From DAOVDI01 sp965373045 (lineage in GTDB: Bacteria; Acidobacteriota; Aminicenantia; Aminicenantales; Aminicenantaceae): a DNA stretch of 18,031 bases. Shown piece after piece: positions 7,033-14,041 of this stretch (the stretch's first letter is position 1; each line of letters begins with the position of its first letter). Location of the stretch: NCBI GenBank assembly GCA_965373045.1, contig CBDVEQ010000029.1:1-18031 (forward strand), given 5' to 3'. The notes beneath the pieces were generated by a model, which worked only from the letters and a program-made list of their open reading frames with translations, made no database searches and was not told the origin of the DNA. Both the position numbers and the translations under genes were made by a program.

Positions 7033-9477
7033 TCACAGACCATGTTCGGTTCGAGAAATGATCTCCTCCTGAATATCAGGGCTCAACAGGACAAAGTAGT
7101 CTGAATATCCTGCCACGCGAACCAGCAGATTTCTATAGCTCTCGGGATGTTCTTGCGCATCCCGCAGGGTCTTTTCATCGATGATATTGAACTGTACGTG
7201 ATGCCCACCCAGGTCAAAAAAACCACGTATCAATCCTGCCAGCTTTTGCAGATCCTTCTCGGTTTTCAGGATTTGAGGACTTATTTTCATGTTAAGCAAA
7301 GTGCCATTACAACGGGCATGGTCAAGCTTGCCCACGGACTTGGCTATGGCTGTTGGGCCGAGTCTGTCATGGCCCTGGACAGGAGAGATGCCTTCAGAAA
7401 GCCATGTGCGGGCACGGCGGCCATCCGGAGTAGCCCCGGTCAATTTACCGAGAGCGATATGGGCCGTTGTGGGCAGGAGGTTGACGTAATAATTAGCACC
7501 CTGAATATCCCGGTGTCTCTCCACTTCGTCACAGAAGATTCTCTGGGCAAGGATTGCCAGAATATCAGCATCGTTGTTGTCATTTCCGTAATGTGGTGTC
7601 TTGTTCAAAAGAGCGCTGTGCAATATTTCGTGGCCCTGGAAATCTTCGTCCAACGCCTTTTTTAATTCAGCCATCGTAAAATATCTTTTTTCAAAAATAT
7701 GTTTTTTTATGGCGGATAATGCGTCTGAAATCGTTCCTAATCCAACGCCAGAGATAACGGCTTGATTGTAGCGCGCACCTCCACTATGCCAGTCCTGTCC
7801 CTTTTTAATGCAGTCATCAATCACAGCGGATGTAAAAAGAACAGGACAATGGACAGCATAGATATCACGGAAGATGTTATCGTACTTCACTTTTAATTCA
7901 ACAAAATAGGCAACTTGCTGCTGAAGGGCATCGATTACCTCCTCGAAAGTGGAGAACTCGCTGGGATTGCCTGTTTTAGGGCCCAATTGTTCATCTGAGA
8001 GACGATCGATCCCATCATTAAGTGCCAGCTCGAGGCATTTGACAAGGTTAAAATATCCGGAAGAAGCCATCCGATCCTTGCCGTCGCAGTTGGGTGATAC
8101 ACAGCCATTGACACTTCCTGAGCGGGCATCTTCCAGCGTCTTGCCGCGCTTTACCATACCCAGAACTATGGTATCGCTGTTAAATAGAGCGGGGAGTCCC
8201 ATCCCGTACTTCAGGAGTTCACAGCAGCGTACAAGGAATGGATGAGGAGTTTTTGTGCTGATCTGAGCTGAGAGTTGAGGTTGAGGAAGCTTGACGTGCT
8301 CTAATGCAGTAAGGCACATGTACGAAAGTTCATTTGTGGCATCCCGGCCACCAGGAGTAAGTCCACCTATATTCAGGTTTTGAAACTCTGGATAGGAACT
8401 GCTGGTATCAGACTCGCCTGAATCCTTGGCTATCGTGATCTCGTCCAGTTTGACCCACAAAAGATCGAGCAGCTCTTGAGCCTCTTCTTCTGTGAGCTCG
8501 CCGGATTCGATGCTGTGACAGTAAAATGGGTACATGTACTGATCAAATCTGCCGGGAGAGATGGCGTGGCCGTTTGTCTCCAGATTAAGGACCAATTGGG
8601 TGAACCAGAAAGACTGGAGGGCTTCATGGAAGGTTTGTGCGGGATCGGCTGGCACTTTTTTACAGATCTGGACAATTCTCTTTAGTTCTTCCTTTCGTCG
8701 TTGATTTTTCTCTGTGGAGGCTAAGCGGAGTGCTTCATTTGCGTAACGGCCTGCAAACATCACAGCAGCGTCACAGACTGAAGATACGGCTTCCAGGAAT
8801 TGCTTTTTATGAGTGTATTCAGGATCTTGAGATCGAAGCCTGGAGAGGGCTTCTTGAATATCAGTTTTAATGCCTTTCATGCCTTTATTCAGCACCTTGG
8901 AGTAGCTTACTGTAATATGGCCGATCGTACGCGAGGTGAAATAATTGTAGATCACTCCCCGTGAATCCGCTTGCCATATCTCTTCAGGGACTGACTCCAG
9001 TATCCGGTCATATATCTGGCGGCCTTTCCAATAGGGGAATACCTCTTTGCGAAGGACTTCCTTGGTCTTTTCACTGACAAAAAAAGGTGTGTTGTCCCGG
9101 GTTGACAGGAGGTCAAGGTCTCGCTCGAGCCAGCTGCAATTGATTTCAGGGAAAACAGGAGATCCGCAGGGTTTAAAAGTTTTCATTCCTACAATAAGCT
9201 CTCCTTCTTGAATGTGTACAGGTTGTTCCCGCAAGATCTTTTCCAGCATTTTAGCACGGCGTATAACGATTGGCTGTCCCTCCGTTTCCTGATAGCTCTT
9301 CGTTGCTGCCAAAGCACGGAAGGGGAAAAGCTCATGGGTGACAGTCTGATTCCTCTTGACACCCAGCATGACTTTCTCTGTTGGATGGCTCAAATCAGGG
9401 TAGTGAAAGGTCACCGGGGTTTCTGCCTTATGCTCTGCAGTAGAAGTGGATATTTTCTCACTTGTTCTTTTTGTCAT
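7033..9477 (-). CDS. Glycyl radical enzyme (pyruvate formate-lyase-like family), unusual GCVSP active site
   Basis: Oxygen-sensitive radical enzyme of 814 residues with a PFL-like domain (about 40-650) and a C-terminal glycyl radical domain (about 670-814). The radical motif is RVAGYSDYF with Gly790. The thiyl cysteine is Cys459 in NGCVSPNCDGKD. Characterised diol, choline and hydroxyproline eliminases usually carry GCVEP with a catalytic Glu. PFL has CCVSP with paired cysteines. This protein has a single Cys and Ser-Pro in that place, so neither reaction can be inferred. FPYWKGR, PHYGNDNNDAD and TPDGRRAR are family landmarks. It is transcribed from a consensus sigma70 promoter (9547-9576); no strong ribosome site is seen before ATG 9477. 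It is divergent from a TauE/SafE-type exporter, which hints at an organosulfonate or organic acid substrate but does not prove it. The required radical-SAM activase is not in the window. Confidence 0.92.
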   Translation of the reverse strand: MTKRTSEKISTSTAEHKAETPVTFHYPDLSHPTEKVMLGVKRNQTVTHELFPFRALAATKSYQETEGQPIVIRRAKMLEKILREQPVHIQEGELIVGMKTFKPCGSPVFPEINCSWLERDLDLLSTRDNTPFFVSEKTKEVLRKEVFPYWKGRQIYDRILESVPEEIWQADSRGVIYNYFTSRTIGHITVSYSKVLNKGMKGIKTDIQEALSRLRSQDPEYTHKKQFLEAVSSVCDAAVMFAGRYANEALRLASTEKNQRRKEELKRIVQICKKVPADPAQTFHEALQSFWFTQLVLNLETNGHAISPGRFDQYMYPFYCHSIESGELTEEEAQELLDLLWVKLDEITIAKDSGESDTSSSYPEFQNLNIGGLTPGGRDATNELSYMCLTALEHVKLPQPQLSAQISTKTPHPFLVRCCELLKYGMGLPALFNSDTIVLGMVKRGKTLEDARSGSVNGCVSPNCDGKDRMASSGYFNLVKCLELALNDGIDRLSDEQLGPKTGNPSEFSTFEEVIDALQQQVAYFVELKVKYDNIFRDIYAVHCPVLFTSAVIDDCIKKGQDWHSGGARYNQAVISGVGLGTISDALSAIKKHIFEKRYFTMAELKKALDEDFQGHEILHSALLNKTPHYGNDNNDADILAILAQRIFCDEVERHRDIQGANYYVNLLPTTAHIALGKLTGATPDGRRARTWLSEGISPVQGHDRLGPTAIAKSVGKLDHARCNGTLLNMKISPQILKTEKDLQKLAGLIRGFFDLGGHHVQFNIIDEKTLRDAQEHPESYRNLLVRVAGYSDYFVLLSPDIQEEIISRTEHGL

Positions 9478-9546
9478 AATAGAATCTTAGTTTGAGCATG
9501 CTTTTTTTTGCATAGAAAGTTCATAATCAATTTAGTTATTTAATAA

Positions 9547-9576
9547 ATTATAGAGCATCAATGTGAATCCTGTCAA
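9547..9576 (-). promoter_or_regulatory. Consensus sigma70 promoter for the glycyl radical enzyme
   Basis: On the minus strand TTGACA (9571-9576) and TATAAT (9547-9552) are separated by 18 bases, both perfect hexamers. Transcription would start near 9540, giving a leader of about 60 bases before ATG 9477. This predicts strong basal expression unless repressed. Confidence 0.65.
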
Positions 9577-9598
9577 AAGTCATAGAGAGAGTAGAGAG

Positions 9599-9640
9599 AG
9601 GGACGTTCCCCAAAGTCCCATACAATTAGGGAATGTCCCT
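9599..9640. repeat. REP-like hairpin AGGGACGTTCCC / GGGAATGTCCCT
   Basis: A 12-base inverted repeat (9599-9610 and 9629-9640) with one mismatched pair and an 18-base loop. Each arm is itself nearly palindromic, as in repetitive extragenic palindromes mobilised by REP-associated tyrosine transposases. It lies between two divergent promoters, about 25 bases upstream of the -35 box for the glycyl radical enzyme. It might alternatively be a bidirectional regulatory site; no T-tract follows, so a terminator is less likely. Confidence 0.55.
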
Positions 9641-9668
9641 TTCAAAAGAAAGCGATCTCCTTGATCAC

Positions 9669-9698
9669 TTGAAAAAGCATGCTACATGCCGATATCAT
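9669..9698 (+). promoter_or_regulatory. Probable promoter of the TSUP transporter, with inverted repeat in the spacer
   Basis: TTGAAA (9669-9674) and TATCAT (9693-9698) are separated by 18 bases, each one base off consensus. The spacer contains the inverted repeat GCATG-CTA-CATGC (9677-9689), positioned where a repressor or activator could act. A GCATGC also occurs at 9496-9501, in the leader of the divergent gene. Transcription would begin about 60 bases before ATG 9765. Confidence 0.4.
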
Positions 9699-9764
9699 GG
9701 ATATTAGGTGAAAGTATCGACAGTTTTTATGAATAATTTAGGATTGTCATGGAAGGAGTTTTAA

Positions 9765-10646
9765 ATGATCGTCGGCATTCTTTGTGCTCTGGGAGTATTC
9801 GCAATTGTGTTTGCTGGATATTTCTTCAAGGATTTATCGGCTCATAAAGCCAACCTGGAAAGAGAAACTCGTTTTGTTACGGCTGCAGGTATCGGATTTG
9901 TAACCAACTTCTTAGATACCCTGGGAATTGGCAGTTTTGCTCCTATGACTGTCTTGCTTAGAGGTTTTAAACAAATTCAAGACAGGGTCATTCCAGGCAC
10001 ATTAAATGTCTCCTGCGCTCTTCCGGTTGTGGTCGAAGCCTTCATTTTTATTACAGTGATTAAAGTAGAGATTGTAACTTTAATCTCTATGATCATAGCC
10101 GCTGTTATTGGTACTGTTATCGGTGCTGGCATCGTGGCTAAATTGCCGGAAAAAAAGATTCAGCTGGTTATGGGTATTGCATTATTAACAACTGCTTTTT
10201 TTATGCTTTCCGGTCAATTTGGATGGATCGCCGTATTAGGGACTGGGGAGGAGATTGGATTAACAGGATGGAAATTGATCATTGCCGTTGTAGTTAATTT
10301 TGTATTAGGTGCCTTTCAGTCCGCAGGTATTGGAATGTATGCCCCGAGTATGGCTATGGTCTATATTCTTGGAATGTCCCCAAGGGTTGCTTTTCCAATC
10401 ATGATGGCTTCTGCGGCATTCACTTTGCCCCCGGCTTCTATTAAATTCATCAAAGAAGGCGTTTATAACAGAAAAGCTTCTCTGGCCATTACTGTTAGCG
10501 GAATCGTGGGAGTATTAATCGCTGCCTATATCGTTAAGTCTTTACCAGTGAAAATGTTAATCTGGTTAGTGATTGTTGTTATCGTTTACACAGCGATTTC
10601 TTTATTATTGAGGGCAGCGGGAAAGAGTAAATACTATGCCAGGTAA
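9765..10646 (+). CDS. TSUP (TauE/SafE) family membrane transporter
   Basis: Integral inner-membrane protein of 293 residues with about eight hydrophobic segments, arranged as two homologous halves. Half one carries GIGFVTNFLDTLGIGSFAP (about residues 43-61) and half two NFVLGAFQSAGIGMYAPSM. This repeated pair is typical of the sulfite exporter TauE/SafE or TSUP family. Members export sulfite, sulfoacetate and related organic anions, but many are uncharacterised, so the substrate is open. ATG 9765 is preceded by AAGGAG at a spacing of six. It is divergent from the glycyl radical enzyme and ends 14 bases before repeat copy B. If the enzyme releases sulfite from a sulfonate, this protein could remove it; that link rests on context alone. 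Confidence 0.88.
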   Translation: MIVGILCALGVFAIVFAGYFFKDLSAHKANLERETRFVTAAGIGFVTNFLDTLGIGSFAPMTVLLRGFKQIQDRVIPGTLNVSCALPVVVEAFIFITVIKVEIVTLISMIIAAVIGTVIGAGIVAKLPEKKIQLVMGIALLTTAFFMLSGQFGWIAVLGTGEEIGLTGWKLIIAVVVNFVLGAFQSAGIGMYAPSMAMVYILGMSPRVAFPIMMASAAFTLPPASIKFIKEGVYNRKASLAITVSGIVGVLIAAYIVKSLPVKMLIWLVIVVIVYTAISLLLRAAGKSKYYAR

Positions 10647-10659
10647 GAAAGGTCAGGTC

Positions 10660-10775
10660 TGTGTGCGCCTTCGATTCCACACAATTTTCCTCAATTTCCA
10701 CCTCCTAATGTCCTGGAATGAACATATCACATGAAAATAGGTGATATCAAGAACTAGAAAAAGAAGCAAAACGAC
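10660..10775. repeat. 116-bp direct repeat, copy B
   Basis: Partner of the copy at 6801-6916, shifted by exactly 3859 bases without gaps. It shares the ATATCAC/GTGATAT dyad and a TGTGTG...CACACA pair near its left end. It begins 14 bases after the TSUP stop codon. Similarity ends abruptly after ACGAC, about 50 bases before the tRNA-Gly remnant. Confidence 0.85.
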
Positions 10776-10825
10776 TTGCTGTGGACATGGAAACCGGTAT
10801 GTCTCCAGCGCAATATTTTCTGTAT

Positions 10826-10892
10826 TAGTGTAAGGTTGATCAGCTGCTTGCCAAACAGAAGGTCGAGGGTTCAAATCCCTTCGTCCGCTCCA
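10826..10892 (+). tRNA. Degenerate tRNA-Gly(GCC) remnant lacking the 5' acceptor strand
   Basis: Readable parts are an anticodon loop TTGCCAA (10848-10854, anticodon GCC), variable AGGTC, a T-arm GAGGG-TTCAAAT-CCCTT (10865-10881), an acceptor 3' strand CGTCCGC, discriminator T73 and an encoded CCA (10890-10892). The matching 5' strand GCGGACG is absent where expected (about 10819-10825). The D-stem does not pair and anticodon-stem pairs 27-43 and 31-39 are mismatched. It is therefore probably non-functional. Such 3' tRNA pieces are typical attachment-site relics of integrated elements. Confidence 0.6.
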
Positions 10893-10930
10893 CCATCTTT
10901 TCCCCTGTAAAGCACTGATTTTGATTTAGC

Positions 10931-10956
10931 CTTAGTTAATTAAACTGAGCCTTTTT
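10931..10956 (+). terminator. Possible weak terminator after the tRNA remnant
   Basis: CTTAGTT (10931-10937) can pair with AACTGAG (10943-10949), with one G-T wobble, across an AATTA loop. CC and five T residues follow. The stem is AT-rich, so strength is doubtful. It would separate the tRNA/TSUP side from the permease gene. Confidence 0.35.
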
Positions 10957-11053
10957 ATCATAAATTTTCCTTAACACTCCTTATGGCTTATATCATATGA
11001 ACAAATAAAATTAGGTCAATAAAAGGCAGGCCTTGTGCTATACTACAGCGCCA

Positions 11054-11956
11054 ATGGAATCTTTGCTGAATTTTCCCTTCTCAGGACAAACTCTTTCCCT
11101 GGCCTCAGCATTCATCTGGGCCATAGCGGTCATTCTTTTCAGAATAAGTGGTAAAGCCGTTCATCCTCTTGGACTTAATCTATTTAAATCTATCCTGGCC
11201 ACCTTCTTATTTATCATCACCATACTTATTCTCAATGAGCCTCTTTTTCCTCTGGTTCCCTTTAAAAGTTATTGCCTGTTCTTATTAAGCGGAGTAATAG
11301 GTATCGGAATATCAGACACTCTGTTTTTTGCCTGCCTTAATCGTTTAGGCGCAAGTCTTACTGCAATAGTCGATTGCAGTTACAGTCCTTTTGTGATCTT
11401 TATGGCTGCCCTCTTTCTTTTTGAGAAATTGACCATATTCCAGATCTTTGGGGCTTTTTTAATAATTACTGCCGTAATTGCCGTATCATACGAAAAAAAC
11501 AACCTATCCATTCCCAGAAAAGTTCTTCTGACCGGAATTGCTTTAGGGATAGCAGCCATGTTTTCTATGGCTGTAAGCATTATTATAATGAAGCCTCTCC
11601 TGGGAAAAACATCGATCATGTGGGCGACACTGATACGGACTATCGGGGGCATACTGTTCATCGGGGCAGCTCTCAAGGTTCATCCGAAACGCCGTTCCAT
11701 TCTGGCTGGGATATTATCACGCCGCAACTGGAAGACCATGCTTCCCGCTTCTATACTTGGGGGGTATATAGCATTTATCACCTGGATGGGAGGGATGAAA
11801 TTTACCCAAGCATCAGTAGCTTCCGCCTTAAACCAAATGCATACTATATTTATTTTCGTCCTGGGAGTAATATTTCTTAAGGAAGGAGTTACCCTCAGAA
11901 AAACCATCGCGCTGCTTATAGCTGTTATAGGAGTTTTATTAGTTACACTGTCATAA
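11054..11956 (+). CDS. EamA/DMT-superfamily permease
   Basis: Inner-membrane transporter of the drug/metabolite superfamily, about 300 residues with ten hydrophobic segments in two EamA repeats (about residues 5-135 and 150-298). Landmarks are LASAFIWAIAVILFRISGK at the first helix, GIGISDTLFFACLNRLGASL in the first repeat and TQASVASALNQMHTIFIFVL in the second. DMT carriers move small metabolites or drugs; the substrate cannot be read from sequence. The start is uncertain. ATG 11054 fits the usual distance to helix one but lacks a ribosome site. An in-frame TTG at 11033 has AGGCAGG ending only two bases upstream. The base composition is AT-richer than the left part of the window. The next 300 bases hold only gene fragments. 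Confidence 0.85.
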   Translation: MESLLNFPFSGQTLSLASAFIWAIAVILFRISGKAVHPLGLNLFKSILATFLFIITILILNEPLFPLVPFKSYCLFLLSGVIGIGISDTLFFACLNRLGASLTAIVDCSYSPFVIFMAALFLFEKLTIFQIFGAFLIITAVIAVSYEKNNLSIPRKVLLTGIALGIAAMFSMAVSIIIMKPLLGKTSIMWATLIRTIGGILFIGAALKVHPKRRSILAGILSRRNWKTMLPASILGGYIAFITWMGGMKFTQASVASALNQMHTIFIFVLGVIFLKEGVTLRKTIALLIAVIGVLLVTLS

Positions 11957-11990
11957 GAGGAATTATTAAACCATACAAAAAAACAAACGC

Positions 11991-12272
11991 TTGGAAAGGA
12001 TTATAAGTAACCATTCTAATATTCGGCAGCGGTTTCCTATGCTGGAAAAAGATCTTTTCGGTAATAAAAGAACCTATTTAAACTGCGGAGCCGGCACCAT
12101 AACTGTTGACACGGCCGTAAAAGCCATAGAAGATGCGGCTCAAACATCACATCCCATGCCGGGAGAGGTATATCCGGCAGAAATCGCTACAAAAGACCTG
12201 CATTGGGAGGTCAGGAGTATAACTGCTGATTTTATAAATGCAGACTCCGCAGATGCGAGGCACAATGGATGA
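11991..12272 (+). pseudogene. N-terminal fragment of a class V aminotransferase-like protein
   Basis: This reads FPMLEKDLFGNKRTYLNCGAG, then SHPMPGEVYPAEIATKD, then ITADFINADSADA. That is the start of a PLP-dependent class V aminotransferase (cysteine desulfurase-like) up to the region where the family normally continues into an E-I-x-F-T-x-N-T-T segment. Resemblance stops at about 12255 and a stop follows at 12270-12272. Only about 85 of roughly 400 residues remain, with no PLP lysine. No good start exists: TTG 11991 lacks a ribosome site and an in-frame stop lies at 11967. It is a remnant, not a working enzyme. Confidence 0.65.
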
Positions 12273-12333
12273 AGCTGTAGACTCCATTATTAAGAGAATT
12301 CCAGGTAAAACAGGTCTCTATTGCTTACCTTAA
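12268..12333 (+). pseudogene. Short fragment, possibly the start of a beta-lactamase-like serine hydrolase
   Basis: ATG at 12268, preceded by GAGG five bases upstream, opens 21 codons reading MDEAVDSIIKRIPGKTGLY and then CLP and stop. This resembles the first residues of class A beta-lactamase-like serine hydrolases, which often read I-x-x-I-P-G-K-x-G-x-Y. It abuts the end of the opposite-strand aminopeptidase. With so few residues the identification is weak; it may be chance. Confidence 0.25.
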
Positions 12334-13704
12334 TATTTCAACTTCTTCTATCGTCTTAGGAACTGGTTTTCCCAGGAGTTTGTACCCGCTGGAAGTAATA
12401 AGGAAATCTTCTTCGTTCCGCAGTCCTCCAAAATCTTTATAGGTTTCAACTTTGCCATAATTTATAAACTGGATTAATTTTTTTTCAGCTTTCCACATAT
12501 CTATAAGTTCGGGAATAAAGTAAATCCCCGGCTCTATGGTAAGCACATATCCGGGTTCAAGTTCTCGGGCAAGCCGAAGTGATTTTAATCCGAACTGCGT
12601 GCTTTTCTTTTCACCGTCATAACCTACATATATTTCCCCCAGGTTTTCCATATCATGCACATCAAGGCCCATCATGTGCCCTGTACCGCATGGAAAAAAC
12701 AAAGCATGGGCTCCAGCCGCAACTGCTTCGTCTACATCCCCGCGCATAAATCCCATATCTTTCATTCCGGAGGCGATGGTCTTGCAGGCCAGAAGGTGAA
12801 TATCTTTAAATTTTACACCCGGTTTAAGAGCAGCCACTGCCGCTTCATGAGCAGCCAAAGCTATATTATAAATCTCTTTTTGCCGGCTGGAAAACTTTTT
12901 CCCGACCGGAAATGTGCTGGAAAGGTCACCTGCATACCCCATAGCAGTTTCAGCTCCTACATCCAGCAGGAACATATCCCCCACTTTTAAAGTATTACCA
13001 TGATAATGATTATGCAGGGTTTCTCCATGTATAGTGGCAATGACAGGGAAGGATATCTGCCCACCGGAAGCAAGAGCGATCTGCTCTACTACTGCGGCAA
13101 CTTCGGCTTCATTCATCCCCGCTTTGGCGATCTTCATAGCTGCTATATGCATATCAGCCGAAGTATTGACAGCCTTTTTGATCTCTGCAACCTCTTCTTT
13201 TGATTTTATATTCCTCTGAGCGACTACAGCTTTTATAAATTCGACGGAAGCCGATCTTGCTGTTTCCTCAGGATGTATGCCTAATAGGTTAAAATATTTT
13301 AAAGAATGCTCCGCCCTGTAAGGAGGGAGAAAATGGATTTTCCCTTGTTTCTTTTTTACTTTCTCTATATATTCTTTCAGCTTAGCCGCTGGGGCTGTCT
13401 CTTCAATCCCTACTATCCGGCTTTTTTCCTGGAGTGTCGGCTGGGTTCCCATCCAGATAATATCATCAATAGTAAGTTCATTCCCAAAAATTACTTCTCT
13501 ATCTTCATCTAGATCTATGATCGCATTCAATCCGGCAGAGTTTAAGCCGAAATAATAGAGGAAAGTACTGTCCTGCCGGAAGTGGTAAGGATTATCCGTA
13601 TAATTCATGGGGCTTTCCTCATTACCCAGAAAAAGCAATATTCCAGAACCTACCTGTTTTTTTAGACGATTCCTTCTTTTTACATAGGTTGTAATATTGA
13701 ACAT
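12325..13704 (-). CDS. M24 family Xaa-Pro aminopeptidase
   Basis: Cytosolic metallopeptidase of 459 residues that removes the N-terminal residue before proline. It has an N-terminal AMP_N domain (about 1-140, with PYHFRQDSTFLYYFG) and a C-terminal pita-bread catalytic domain (about 165-445). All five metal ligands of the family are visible: Asp248 (LLDVGAE), Asp260 (AGDLSSTFPVG), His343 (GTGHMMGLDVHD), Glu391 (TIEPGIYF) and Glu431 (GGLRNEEDF). Length fits the family. ATG 13704 has only a weak AAAGG upstream. It faces the gene fragments at 11991-12333 tail to tail and is divergent from the sigma-like ORF. It could help recycle proline-containing peptides released by the exported S9 enzyme, but that is inference. 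Confidence 0.93.
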   Translation of the reverse strand: MFNITTYVKRRNRLKKQVGSGILLFLGNEESPMNYTDNPYHFRQDSTFLYYFGLNSAGLNAIIDLDEDREVIFGNELTIDDIIWMGTQPTLQEKSRIVGIEETAPAAKLKEYIEKVKKKQGKIHFLPPYRAEHSLKYFNLLGIHPEETARSASVEFIKAVVAQRNIKSKEEVAEIKKAVNTSADMHIAAMKIAKAGMNEAEVAAVVEQIALASGGQISFPVIATIHGETLHNHYHGNTLKVGDMFLLDVGAETAMGYAGDLSSTFPVGKKFSSRQKEIYNIALAAHEAAVAALKPGVKFKDIHLLACKTIASGMKDMGFMRGDVDEAVAAGAHALFFPCGTGHMMGLDVHDMENLGEIYVGYDGEKKSTQFGLKSLRLARELEPGYVLTIEPGIYFIPELIDMWKAEKKLIQFINYGKVETYKDFGGLRNEEDFLITSSGYKLLGKPVPKTIEEVEILR

Positions 13705-13836
13705 GAAATGTCGCCTTTATTATTTGTCATCCCTACTTTATCAGAACAATAATTTGTTTACGAATATATTGATATAATTAGAATTCCAGGATGGAATAAA
13801 TTACTAAGACAATCGTCTTTTACTATAAAGAAACGC

Positions 13837-13842
13837 TATAAT
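13837..13842 (+). promoter_or_regulatory. -10 box TATAAT before the sigma-like ORF
   Basis: A perfect TATAAT lies only seven bases before ATG 13850, so a transcript from it would be nearly leaderless. No good -35 is present. Instead AAGAC-AATC-GTCTT (13806-13819/20) forms a small dyad where a -35 would sit, as in activator-dependent promoters. Confidence 0.35.
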
Positions 13843-13849
13843 AAAAAAC

Positions 13850-14029
13850 ATGCCGACGCATTGGAATGATAAAAAGAAGAAAACTATTGAGGGCTTAATG
13901 ACCTATAGAGAAAAAGTTTTTTTCATCTGCCTAGGATATACAAAAAATCCCTGCGATGCAGATGAGTTAACTCAGGATATCTATCTCAAAGCATTGAAGA
14001 AATTGGACAGTTTAAAGGACTTCACATAA
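13850..14029 (+). pseudogene. Truncated ECF sigma factor-like ORF (region 2 only)
   Basis: 59 codons encode YREKVFFICLGYTKNPCDAD followed by ELTQDIYLKALKKLDSLKD, which matches region 2 of sigma70-family ECF factors (core-binding and -10 recognition helices). The protein stops at TAA just where the family would continue toward region 4, so the DNA-binding -35 domain is absent. It is either a remnant or a short regulatory ORF. An internal ATG (13898) with GAGG upstream is an alternative start. The stop lies 12 bases before truA, so the ORF could affect truA translation. It is too short to be a complete sigma factor. Confidence 0.55.
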
Positions 14030-14041
14030 TGGAGGGGGCGG

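Noticed and set aside
10653..10874. Minus-strand 73-codon frame across repeat copy B
   Set aside because: The frame is also open in copy A, but it shows no ribosome site or known domain, and part of it is antisense to the tRNA remnant.
10826..10892. Functional tRNA-Gly
   Set aside because: The 5' acceptor strand is missing, the D-stem does not pair and two anticodon-stem pairs are broken.
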